Shown here in pieces: positions 25,732 to 32,000 of a stretch of DNA of 32,000 nt. The notes beneath the pieces are model-generated. The model was not told where the DNA came from. It saw nothing but the letters and a program-made list of their open reading frames with translations, and did not search any database. Every line of letters starts with the position of its first letter. The first letter of the stretch is position 1. The DNA is from JAZGAE01 sp036475545 (GTDB lineage Bacteria; Pseudomonadota; Alphaproteobacteria; DATDPM01). The stretch lies in assembly GCA_036475545.1 (NCBI GenBank), contig JAZGAE010000042.1, positions 1-32,000 of the forward strand, in the 5' to 3' direction. A program made the translations under genes and the position numbers.

Positions 25732-25938
25732 CTAGTAGCCCTCGCGCTCCATGCGTTTTCGCATCAGCTTGCGGTGGCGGCGGACGGCCTCCGCCCGTTC
25801 CCGGGCCTTGCGCTCGGAGGGTTTCTCGTATGCTCGGCGAAGCTTCATCTCTCGGAAGACGCCCTCGCGCTGCATCTTCTTCTTCAGCGCGCGCAGGGCC
25901 TGGTCGACGTTGTTGTCGCGAACGATGACTTGAACGAT
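25732..25938 (-). CDS. rpsU: 30S ribosomal protein S21 (bS21); start codon appears to be ATC
   Basis: A small basic protein of the 30S subunit involved in initiation. The sequence VQVIVRDNNVDQALRALKKK followed by MQREGVFREMKLRRAYEKPS is bS21. Family members begin MVQV or MQV, but here the position of that methionine is ATC (25936-25938). AGGAG (25946-25950) lies 7 bases upstream, and starting at ATC gives 68 residues, the usual length. The only ordinary in-frame start is GTG 25989, giving 85 residues with an extra MAGWFGAKGDKSLRSVK and no ribosome binding site. A strong promoter (25999-26027) predicts transcription from about 25992, so the GTG would be almost leaderless. I favour ATC but the GTG form is the conventional call. 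Confidence 0.9.
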   Translation of the reverse strand: MVQVIVRDNNVDQALRALKKKMQREGVFREMKLRRAYEKPSERKARERAEAVRRHRKLMRKRMEREGY

Positions 25939-25998
25939 CTTGACGCTCCTTAAGCTCTTGTCGCCTTTGGCTCCAAACCACCCGGCCACGGGCCGCGC

Positions 25999-26027
25999 TT
26001 AATACCACAGCGTCTGGCCCCTGTGAA
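25999..26027 (-). promoter_or_regulatory. Promoter of rpsU
   Basis: On the minus strand: TTCACA (26022-26027), a 17-base spacer and TATTAA (25999-26004). Predicted start is near 25992, giving a leader of about 54 bases to the ATC start, which contains AGGAG. Confidence 0.6.
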
Positions 26028-26067
26028 GGGCCTCCGCGAGGGAAAGCTACCATCTCGAAATGGCGAT

Positions 26068-26075
26068 ATGGTTAA
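26068..26075 (-). promoter_or_regulatory. CtrA-type half-site upstream of def
   Basis: ATGGTTAA (TTAACCAT on the minus strand), 47 bases before the peptide deformylase start and about 75 bases from the rpsU transcription start. A single half-site, so weak evidence. Confidence 0.25.
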
Positions 26076-26121
26076 CTGGATGCCGCTTTACCAGGGCACG
26101 GCCGCCCCTCATATTAGGCCC

Positions 26122-26691
26122 ATGTCGATTCTGAAGATCGCCCGCATGGGCCACCCGGTGCTTCGGCGCCGGGCCGACGAGGTGGCGGACCCCACCTCGA
26201 AGGAGGTCAAGCGGCTCTTGGCCGACATGCTGGAGACCTTGGAGGACATCGGCGGGGCCGGGTTGGCCGCGCCCCAGGTGCACGTCTCCAAGCGGGTCGT
26301 GATCTTCGGTGTTCCGGCGGAGCGGATCGTGGAGGAGGAGGGCGCCGAGCCCGTTGACACGATGGCACTCGTCAACCCGGTGGTGGAGCCGCTTGCGGAC
26401 GAGATGGTTCTTGGCTGGGAAGGGTGCCTCTCGGTACCCGGCCTGTGCGGGGTGGTGCCGCGGTATGGCCAGGTGCGCTATCGCGGAACCACGCCCGAGG
26501 GAGAGGCGATCGAGCGCGAGGTGTCGGGATTCCACGCCCGCGTCATTCAGCACGAATGCGACCATCTCGACGGCATCCTCTTTCCGATGCGGATGACGGA
26601 TCTGTCGCTGTTGAGCTTTACCGAAGAAATGTGCCACGGGATCGCCGATCTCACCGACGCCCGCCGCGACACGGCCGGCAACATTCCCTGA
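26122..26691 (+). CDS. def: Peptide deformylase
   Basis: A 189-residue cytoplasmic metalloenzyme that removes the formyl group from the first methionine of new proteins. The three motifs are intact: GAGLAAPQ (45-52), EGCLS (100-104, metal ligand C102) and HECDH (144-148, H144 and H148). The start ATG 26122 gives the normal MSILKIARMGHPVL; earlier in-frame ATGs would add an unconserved extension. TATTAG (26112-26117) just before the ATG could be a -10 box of a near-leaderless transcript. The usual partner fmt is not adjacent; the COQ9 gene follows after 30 bases and is probably co-transcribed. Confidence 0.95.
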   Translation: MSILKIARMGHPVLRRRADEVADPTSKEVKRLLADMLETLEDIGGAGLAAPQVHVSKRVVIFGVPAERIVEEEGAEPVDTMALVNPVVEPLADEMVLGWEGCLSVPGLCGVVPRYGQVRYRGTTPEGEAIEREVSGFHARVIQHECDHLDGILFPMRMTDLSLLSFTEEMCHGIADLTDARRDTAGNIP

Positions 26692-26721
26692 GCGCACCTT
26701 GGCAGTTGGGAGGCACGGGCC

Positions 26722-27381
26722 ATGAGCGAAAAGCGGGACAATAGTCTGGAACACCAGAGAGAGCGGGTCTTGCTGGCCGCCCTCCCGCACGTGCCGTTCG
26801 ACGGTTGGTCGCGAGCGGCGATGGCCGCCGGCGTCGCCGACGCCGGACTCGACGAAAGCACGGCGCTGCGCGCCTTCCCCGCGGGCGCGCCGGAGCTCGT
26901 CGAGTATTTCAGCACGTACACCGATCAGCGCATGACGGCGGTGCTGGAGAAGACCGACCTCGCGGGGATGAGGGTCCGTGACCGAGTCACAACCGGGGTC
27001 AAGGTGCGCCTGGATTTGCTGGCCCGCCACCGCGAGGCCGTGCGCCGGGCGTGCTCGTATCTGGCGCTTCCCCAGAACGTTGCGCTCGGGCTCAGATGCC
27101 TTTACCGCACCGTGGACGCGGTTTGGCGCGCTGCCGGCGATACCTCGACCGACTTCAATTTCTACACGAAGAGGGCGCTCTTGGCCGGCGTGTACTCGTC
27201 CACGTTGCTCTACTGGCTGAATGACGAGTCGGAGGATTTCGAGGACACCGCGGCCTTCCTCGACCGGCGCATCGCCGACGTCATGGAATTCGAGAAGGCG
27301 CGAGGCCGCGTGAAGAAGTTCCTGACACCCTCGTCCAATCCCCTGAGACGGTCCCGGACCCGCGCCCCCGGCGGTCCGTAG
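26722..27381 (+). CDS. COQ9 family protein (rpsU-divergent family)
   Basis: A 219-residue protein of the COQ9 family, which in mitochondria binds lipid and supports ubiquinone biosynthesis. In Alphaproteobacteria it is known as the 'rpsU-divergently transcribed' family, and rpsU is indeed nearby on the opposite strand, with def between. The N-terminal part (about 14-60) looks like a TetR-type helix-turn-helix fold. The C-terminal part holds DFNFYTKRALLAGVYSSTLLYWLND, the conserved family segment. The last 20 residues are basic and proline-rich. Role in ubiquinone synthesis is by homology. Confidence 0.88.
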   Translation: MSEKRDNSLEHQRERVLLAALPHVPFDGWSRAAMAAGVADAGLDESTALRAFPAGAPELVEYFSTYTDQRMTAVLEKTDLAGMRVRDRVTTGVKVRLDLLARHREAVRRACSYLALPQNVALGLRCLYRTVDAVWRAAGDTSTDFNFYTKRALLAGVYSSTLLYWLNDESEDFEDTAAFLDRRIADVMEFEKARGRVKKFLTPSSNPLRRSRTRAPGGP

Positions 27382-27403
27382 GGGCGGCCCCGGGCCGACC
27401 GCG

Positions 27404-27895
27404 TCAGCCCTCCGGCTCCTCCGCGACGGCGGCGGTTTGGCGGGCGCGGAAATCGTCCAGGGCGGCGGCCAACGCCTGGTCGGAGAGTGCCAGCACGGCG
27501 GCGGCGAGCAGGGCCGCGTTGACGGCGCCCGCCTTGCCGACGGCCAACGTGCCGACCGGGACCCCGCGTGGCATCTGGACCATGGAGAGCAGGCTGTCCA
27601 TGCCGCCGAAGGCCTTTCCCTCGAGGGGTACGCCCAGGACGGGAAGCGTCGTCAGCGCGGCGATGGCGCCGGGAAGCGCCGCCGACATGCCGGCGCCGGC
27701 AATGACGACTTTGACGCCGCGCTCGCGCAGCTCCCGGACGTAGCCCGCCAGGCGGTCCGGCGTGCGATGCGCGGAGATGACCTTGGCCTCGCACACGACC
27801 CCCAGCTCTTGCAAGGTGTCGCGGGCGTGTCGCATGACGTCCCAATCCGACTGGCTGCCCATGACGATGCTGACGACGGGCGCGGCCTCGCTCAT
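27404..27895 (-). CDS. purE: 5-(carboxyamino)imidazole ribonucleotide mutase PurE
   Basis: A 163-residue purine-biosynthesis enzyme that rearranges N5-CAIR to CAIR. It starts with VSIVMGSQSDWDVMRHA, contains VISAHRTPDRL, IAGAGMSAALPGAIAALT and LPVLGVPLEGKAFGGMDSLLSMVQMPRGVPVGTLAVGKAGAVNAALLA, a close match over the full length. purK, its usual partner, is not next to it in this window: the downstream neighbour is the convergent COQ9 gene. A good promoter precedes it. Confidence 0.95.
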   Translation of the reverse strand: MSEAAPVVSIVMGSQSDWDVMRHARDTLQELGVVCEAKVISAHRTPDRLAGYVRELRERGVKVVIAGAGMSAALPGAIAALTTLPVLGVPLEGKAFGGMDSLLSMVQMPRGVPVGTLAVGKAGAVNAALLAAAVLALSDQALAAALDDFRARQTAAVAEEPEG

Positions 27896-27938
27896 GCGCG
27901 GACTTCCCCTTTGTTGCGACCTGGAATCGAAGGCGGCA

Positions 27939-27966
27939 ATTATAGGGAGCGGTGAGGGCGAAGCAA
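27939..27966 (-). promoter_or_regulatory. Promoter of purE
   Basis: On the minus strand: TTGCTT (27961-27966), a 16-base spacer and a perfect -10 TATAAT (27939-27944). Predicted start is near 27932, about 37 bases before the ATG. No PurR-type operator is recognised. Confidence 0.6.
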
Positions 27967-28135
27967 GCGTGCCCGTAGGCCGTCACGCCCCGCTGTTGTG
28001 GCTGGCTTGCGCTTGCGCGCTGCCGTGGCGAGATGGTAGGCCTTCACCGGAAGTTCCGCTAAACTGGCTGGACCCGCGGGGCGCGAAGCTGCGCGTGGCC
28101 CGCGGCCGGCGAACCGTTGCCGTCGGGGCGAATGC

Positions 28136-28861
28136 ATGAAGATCGACGAAACCGATCCTTTGAGGCGCGCGCGGGCCGTCGCCCGTAGTCCCAAGAAGGC
28201 CGTTCAGCGCACGGATGAGACGGCGGGTCGGACGATCACCGATGCCACCTCGATCCTTGGCATTCCTCAGCACGAGCTCACCGACAAGGTGCGCGAAGCC
28301 ATCATGAAACTGATGGCCGAAGTCGACCGGCTCCGCCGGGACATGGAGCAAAACAAGAAGCGAATCACGTTTCTCGAAAACCTGGCGGATCAGGATACCC
28401 TGCTTCCCATCGCCAATCGGCGGGCCTTCGTGCGCGAGCTGACGCGCATGATGTCGTTCTCCGACCGCTACGGCGTCGCCAGCAGCTTGCTCTACTTCGA
28501 CTTAGATTCCATGAAGGAAATCAACGACAGCTACGGCCATTCCGCCGGTGACGCGGCGCTCAACCACATCGCCGAATTATTGGTCAACAACGTTCGCGGT
28601 TCGGATGTTGTGGGTCGCCTCGGAGGCGACGAATTCGGCGTGATCCTGGCCCAGGCGGACCAGGCCACGGCAAACGAGAAGGCCGCGTTTCTGACGCAAG
28701 CCATTGAAAGTGTTCCCTTCGAATGGGAGGACAAGAAGCTGAAGCTGAGCGTGGCCGTCGGCGCCTACACCTTCCAGGGCGGCGAGAATGCGGGCGAGGC
28801 GCTTGCTGCGGCGGATCGTGCGATGTACGAGCGGAAACAGTCTAAGAACGAGGGCCGCTAG
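28136..28861 (+). CDS. GGDEF domain protein, probable diguanylate cyclase
   Basis: A 241-residue cytoplasmic protein. Residues 45-85 are a helical, probably coiled-coil segment; residues 85-238 are a GGDEF domain that makes cyclic di-GMP. The active site GGDEF (163-167) is intact, as are FDLDSMKEINDSYGHSAGD (121-139) and the inhibitory-site RxxD (R154-D157), five residues before GGDEF. The usual DxLTxLxNRR is degenerate (DQDTLLPIANRR). There is no membrane helix or receiver domain, so the input signal is unknown; the first 45 residues are unrecognised. It converges with a YdcH gene three bases away. Confidence 0.9.
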   Translation: MKIDETDPLRRARAVARSPKKAVQRTDETAGRTITDATSILGIPQHELTDKVREAIMKLMAEVDRLRRDMEQNKKRITFLENLADQDTLLPIANRRAFVRELTRMMSFSDRYGVASSLLYFDLDSMKEINDSYGHSAGDAALNHIAELLVNNVRGSDVVGRLGGDEFGVILAQADQATANEKAAFLTQAIESVPFEWEDKKLKLSVAVGAYTFQGGENAGEALAAADRAMYERKQSKNEGR

Positions 28862-28864
28862 GCA

Positions 28865-29068
28865 TCACGCAATGATGTCGGGCAGGAGCTTGCTCTCAAG
28901 CCGGGCGATCTCGTCCTTCAACAGAAGCTTGCGCTTCTTCAGCCTCTGAATCTGAAGGCGATCGTATGGGCCGTGCTCTATGATCCGCGTGATGACGTCG
29001 TCGAGATCGCGATGTTCGCTTTGCAGTTCGGCCAAGCATTCCCGCAATCGCTCAACTTCGCTCGTCAT
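28865..29068 (-). CDS. YdcH family protein (DUF465), first copy
   Basis: A 67-residue coiled-coil protein of the DUF465/YdcH family, of unknown function. It is almost wholly helical, with the family pattern LKKRKLLLKDEIARLES near the C-terminus. ATG at 29066-29068 gives the full family length. A second, shorter YdcH protein lies 400 bases away on the opposite strand. Confidence 0.82.
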   Translation of the reverse strand: MTSEVERLRECLAELQSEHRDLDDVITRIIEHGPYDRLQIQRLKKRKLLLKDEIARLESKLLPDIIA

Positions 29069-29469
29069 ATCGAAAGCTTATCAATAAACCGGTCCGAACG
29101 TCACCGAATTTGAAACTTCGGGACTCTCCTCAGCCGAGTCGGCGCTCGGCGACGACCCGTCAGCGACGATCCGAACGGCGCCTCCCTGGGCGCTTCCGGC
29201 GCCGAGCCATCCCTGTGTCGAGGCCTAGAGCATAATCCGGTCAGGTGAAGTCGGCTGCGTTGCGCCGTGGCGAGGCGATCCGCCAGGCGCGACGAGTGCG
29301 TCCGTTCCCGAGCGATGATGCTGGTGTGGCGGCGCGCCGAGGCCTGTGGAAACCCGCAGGAATCCTGGGCCCCTCCAAGACGCTCGACATCGCCTCTGGC
29401 AACCCCGCGCGCGAGTTACTAAAATATGTATGTTGGTAGGAAAGTGCGCCTGACCTAAGGGAGGAGCGT
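29069..29469. other. Divergent intergenic region with repeat copy 3
   Basis: About 400 bases between the two divergent YdcH genes. It contains copy 3 of the dispersed motif (29225-29243, minus orientation). TAAAAT (29420-29425) upstream of the second YdcH gene is a possible -10 box. No gene is evident. Confidence 0.4.
29225..29243 (-). repeat. Dispersed intergenic motif, copy 3
   Basis: On the minus strand TGACCGGATTATGCTCTAG, identical over 19 bases to copy 1 at 1706-1724, 27.5 kb away. The bases just before it also resemble copy 1 (TTCAACT versus TTCACC). Confidence 0.9.
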
Positions 29470-29637
29470 ATGACGGTGCAGGATCACATCGCATCCCTCA
29501 AAGCGAGGCACGCCGAACTCGAACAAGCCATCGAAACTGAAAATAGCCGCCCGCTCCCCGACGAACTTCTCCTTCACGACCTCAAACGCCAAAAGCTCCG
29601 AATCAAGGACGAAATCGCCCAGATTACCAGCAGGTAG
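29470..29637 (+). CDS. YdcH family protein (DUF465), second copy
   Basis: A 55-residue coiled-coil protein, opening MTVQDHIASLKARHAELEQA and ending DLKRQKLRIKDEIAQITSR. It shares the LKRxKLxxKDEIAxI segment with the YdcH protein at 28865-29068. AGGGAGGAG (29458-29466) before the ATG supports the start and indicates that the gene is translated. Function unknown. Confidence 0.82.
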   Translation: MTVQDHIASLKARHAELEQAIETENSRPLPDELLLHDLKRQKLRIKDEIAQITSR

Positions 29638-29837
29638 CGCGGGCTCAGAGCTTTGCTGGCGTGATCGTGCCCGCCCCGACCGGGGCGGGAGAGGATTGGG
29701 AAGGCGGTCCGTAGCATCCACCCGACGCGCAAACCTGCGCAGCGCCGCGACTCCGACCAGATGATTTTCAGGGCGAGACGGAACGGTCCCGCGGGTATCC
29801 GCTACCTCGACGCTACCCTTTGCCCGCTGGGCTTCGG

Positions 29838-30386
29838 CTATCCCGCGGGCGCGGCCGCCGCCTTGGCCTTGCGCTGGGCCCGCTCGACGGCGGCCGAAAG
29901 TTCCGCCTCGGTGCACATCCCGAGTTCGATCGGATGACGCGGCTTGATGTTGGGCGTGTTCCAGTGGGTGCGCTCGCGCACCGCGGTTATGGTCGTCTTC
30001 GTCGTTCCCACCAGTTTCGAGATCTGCGCGTCGCTGAGTTCGGGATGCTGCTTCAGCAGCCAAGCGATGGCGTCGGGCCGGTCGTTACGCTTGGAGATCG
30101 GCGTGTAACGCGGTCCCTTGGGACGGGCGGAAGGCAAGGGGATGTCGGACTGCGCCAATTGCAGGTGGGCCTGTGGATCCGCGGTGCAACGGTCGATTTC
30201 CTCATGTGTCAACTGGCCGTTGGCAATGGGGTCGAGGCCGATCATGCCGATCGCTACCTCGCCGTCGGCGATCGCGCGCACCTCGAGTACGTGCAGACCG
30301 CAGAAACCGGCGATCTGGTCGAAGGTCAGAGCCGTATTCTCAACCAGCCATACGGCGGTTGCCTTGGGCATGAGCGGTAAAGCCAT
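29838..30386 (-). CDS. trcR: Cell-cycle transcriptional regulator TrcR (DUF1013)
   Basis: A 182-residue protein of the DUF1013 family, found in Alphaproteobacteria and named TrcR in annotation. It starts MALPLMPKATAVWLVENTAL, contains FDQIAGFCGLHVLEVRAIADGE, and has a helix-turn-helix-like segment around LSDAQISKLVGTTKTTITAVRERTHWN. A basic alanine/lysine-rich tail ends the protein. ATG 30386 is preceded by GGGGAG at good spacing. Its presence, together with CtrA-type sites in the window, fits an alphaproteobacterial cell-cycle network. DNA-binding role is inferred from the motif and family name. Confidence 0.9.
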   Translation of the reverse strand: MALPLMPKATAVWLVENTALTFDQIAGFCGLHVLEVRAIADGEVAIGMIGLDPIANGQLTHEEIDRCTADPQAHLQLAQSDIPLPSARPKGPRYTPISKRNDRPDAIAWLLKQHPELSDAQISKLVGTTKTTITAVRERTHWNTPNIKPRHPIELGMCTEAELSAAVERAQRKAKAAAAPAG

Positions 30387-30524
30387 CAAGTCTCCCCGAC
30401 CGTTTTGAGCGGCACCCGCCGGGCGCACGGGCTGCGAGCCACGGCGCCGCTCAAGTTACAACATGTAGTATATAGGCCGTCCATTCCGCCCGTCAAAGGC
30501 AGGGTGTGCGGGCCGGGCCGCCGC

Positions 30525-31526
30525 CTACACCTTGAGCACGATCTTGCCGATATGGGTGCCGCTTTCCATCAGGCGATGAGCCTCCGAGGCCTGGTGCAGC
30601 GGGAAGGTCGCGTGCACGACCGGCTTGATTTTACCGGCTTCAATCTGAGGCCAAATCGACCGGCGCAACGCCCTGGCGATCGCGCTTTTCTCCTCCACCG
30701 GGCGCGGGCGCAAGGTGGCCCCGGTGATGGTGAGCCGTCTGAGCATGACCGGGAGGAAGTCGACCTCGGCCCTGGTGCCCTTGAGGAAGGCGATGTAGAC
30801 GAGCCGCCCCTCGGGGGCCAGCAGGTTGATGTTGCGCTGGATGTAGTCGCCGCCCACCATGTCCAGGATGACGTCGGCACCCCTCCCGTCGGTCAGGTCC
30901 TTGACCACCGCGACGAAATCCTCTTCCCGGTAGTTGATCGCCCGCTCGGCCCCCAGCTCCTCGCAGAACCGGCATTTCTCGCTGGTCCCGGCCGTGACGA
31001 AAACGCGGGTGCCGAGAACGCCGGCGATCTGTATCGCGGCCGTGCCGATCCCGCTGGACCCGCCATGCACGAGCAGGATCTCGCCGGGCTGGATGCGGGC
31101 GCGGTCGACCACGTTCGCCCAGACGGTGAAGAATGTCTCGGGCAGCGAGGCCGCCTGCACCATGTCCAGGCCCGCGGGGATCGGAAGGCATTGCGGCGCC
31201 GGCACGAGGCAGTATTCGGCGTAGCCGCCGCCCGCGACTAGGGCGCAGGCCTCGTCGCCGACCCGCCATTCACCAACGCCGGGTCCGGCCGCGACGATCG
31301 TTCCCGCCAGCTCTAGACCGGGAATGTCCGTGACCCCCTTGGGCGGGGGGTATGCGCCCTGGCGCTGCAGCACGTCCGGGCGGTTGATTCCGGCGGCGGC
31401 CACCTTGAACAGCACCTCGCCCGGGCCCGGACGCGCGAGGCGGCGCCGAGTCGGAACCAGGACCTCTGGTCCGCCGGGCTCCGCGATTTCGATCGCGGTC
31501 ACGGTTTCGGGCAGGAACGGGCGCAT
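30525..31526 (-). CDS. NAD(P)H quinone oxidoreductase, PIG3 family
   Basis: A 333-residue zinc-free medium-chain dehydrogenase/reductase that reduces quinones with NADPH. It begins ETVTAIEIAEPGGPEVL, has the catalytic-domain pattern AGINRPDVLQRQGAYPPP (45-62), and the cofactor loop GGSSGIGTAAIQIA (155-168). Length fits the family (about 330). ATG 31526 has GGAGGAAGC upstream. It is divergent from DUF1192 and upstream of trcR on the same strand, though 138 bases separate them. Confidence 0.92.
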   Translation of the reverse strand: MRPFLPETVTAIEIAEPGGPEVLVPTRRRLARPGPGEVLFKVAAAGINRPDVLQRQGAYPPPKGVTDIPGLELAGTIVAAGPGVGEWRVGDEACALVAGGGYAEYCLVPAPQCLPIPAGLDMVQAASLPETFFTVWANVVDRARIQPGEILLVHGGSSGIGTAAIQIAGVLGTRVFVTAGTSEKCRFCEELGAERAINYREEDFVAVVKDLTDGRGADVILDMVGGDYIQRNINLLAPEGRLVYIAFLKGTRAEVDFLPVMLRRLTITGATLRPRPVEEKSAIARALRRSIWPQIEAGKIKPVVHATFPLHQASEAHRLMESGTHIGKIVLKV

Positions 31527-31623
31527 GCTTCCTCCCGTGGATAACGGGCGGTGGAAATGGGGTTAACAGGTCTATTATTATCCTCACACACTGACAAGGA
31601 TGGAATGGCAGGGCTGAGAGCAG

Positions 31624-31818
31624 ATGGGCGAAGACGAACTCGACGAGCTTCCCTCTGGCGAGACGGAAACCCTGGCAAGGAACCTCGAAGCCATGTCGGT
31701 CGAGGAACTCGAGAAATACATCGTGGATCTCAAGGACGAGATCACACGGGTGCAGGAGGCCATCGGAGCAAGGCGGAAACTGCGAAGCGGAGCAGACGCC
31801 GTGTTCAAGAATATTTGA
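31624..31818 (+). CDS. DUF1192 family protein
   Basis: A 64-residue acidic protein with a central helical segment, LEAMSVEELEKYIVDLKDEI (22-41), the DUF1192 signature. The family is alphaproteobacterial and of unknown function, often next to PIG3-type oxidoreductase genes as here. The ribosome binding site (GAGAGCAG) is weak. Confidence 0.82.
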   Translation: MGEDELDELPSGETETLARNLEAMSVEELEKYIVDLKDEITRVQEAIGARRKLRSGADAVFKNI

Positions 31819-31918
31819 CGCGACTCGCAACGACGGTCGCTACTTCGGCTCCCCATCCGGCGGGCTGGCGGCGAGGCACGACCTCTGGAGAACGAGGGGC
31901 CATGAGATGCCAAAAATT

Positions 31919-31940
31919 TTAACTAAATTTAAACCATTAA
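31919..31940. promoter_or_regulatory. AT-rich TTAA cluster at the window end
   Basis: Three TTAA (31919-31922, 31929-31932, 31937-31940) in an AT-rich island within GC-rich DNA. The spacings are 6 and 4 bases, so none is a full CtrA box. It probably precedes a gene beyond the window. Confidence 0.3.
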
Positions 31941-32000
31941 CATTTACCGTGAGGATCGGCGGTTCGACTCGTCTAACCGTCAGAGGATTTCATCCGATCC

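Noticed and set aside
31919..31940. CtrA box at the window end
   Set aside because: TTAA elements are spaced 6 and 4 bases apart, not the required 7, so I list it only as an AT-rich TTAA cluster.
31950..31985. GGTTCGACTC resembling a tRNA T-arm
   Set aside because: The flanking bases do not form the T stem and no acceptor or anticodon arm is found.

Overview
The window is GC-rich DNA that looks like an alphaproteobacterial chromosome, probably Rhodospirillales-like. The evidence is gene content: a DUF1013/TrcR cell-cycle regulator, small DUF1192 and DUF465 (YdcH) proteins, a COQ9-family gene near divergently transcribed rpsU (the 'rpsU-divergently transcribed' family), a three-gene split proton-translocating transhydrogenase, and a perfect CtrA-type box (TTAA-N7-TTAA). 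I see no rRNA, tRNA, CRISPR array, prophage or intact transposon. Most genes are housekeeping or metabolic; the unusual material is in a few gene clusters and in the intergenic DNA.

Layout. 1-3.3 kb: a gene-poor leader with a 20-bp tandem duplication, a cation diffusion facilitator, a SAM methyltransferase gene with a duplicated AWWEG N-terminal module and a CtrA-like box, and a small rpmJ (bL36). 3.5-7.6 kb: the glycolate oxidase operon glcDEF, followed by what appears to be the broken N-terminus of an MFS transporter. 7.7-11.8 kb: pyruvate kinase on the minus strand, diverging from an N-formylglutamate amidohydrolase / YbdK-type ligase / DUF1244 operon. 12-13.9 kb: an FtsH-type protease. 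14.1-17.4 kb: a minus-strand periplasmic oxidation cluster with a sulfocyanin-like cupredoxin, a PQQ dehydrogenase carrying the lanthanide-type DxD signature, and a secreted protein of unknown function. 17.6-22.4 kb: a UDP-glucuronate 4-epimerase-like enzyme, a long-chain acyl-CoA synthetase and an M3 oligoendopeptidase. 22.6-25.6 kb: pntAA-pntAB-pntB. 25.7-27.9 kb: rpsU, peptide deformylase, COQ9 and purE. 28.1-31.8 kb: a GGDEF protein, two YdcH proteins, TrcR, a PIG3-type quinone oxidoreductase and DUF1192.

How the genes fit together. GlcDEF oxidises glycolate to glyoxylate and passes electrons to the membrane. The PQQ dehydrogenase would oxidise an alcohol in the periplasm, with the adjacent cupredoxin as a candidate electron acceptor. 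The transhydrogenase, pyruvate kinase and quinone oxidoreductase fit central and redox metabolism. TrcR, the CtrA-type sites and the GGDEF protein point to the alphaproteobacterial cell-cycle/c-di-GMP network.

Most notable signals: (i) a 16-19 bp motif, TGACCGGATTATGCTCTAG, present three times in intergenic DNA, two copies flanking the methyltransferase gene as direct repeats; (ii) rpsU, whose homology-defined start codon is ATC, with a well-placed Shine-Dalgarno and a strong promoter; (iii) the lanthanide-signature PQQ dehydrogenase next to a sulfocyanin-like protein, behind a set of overlapping inverted repeats; (iv) the MFS remnant ending exactly at the pyk stop codon.
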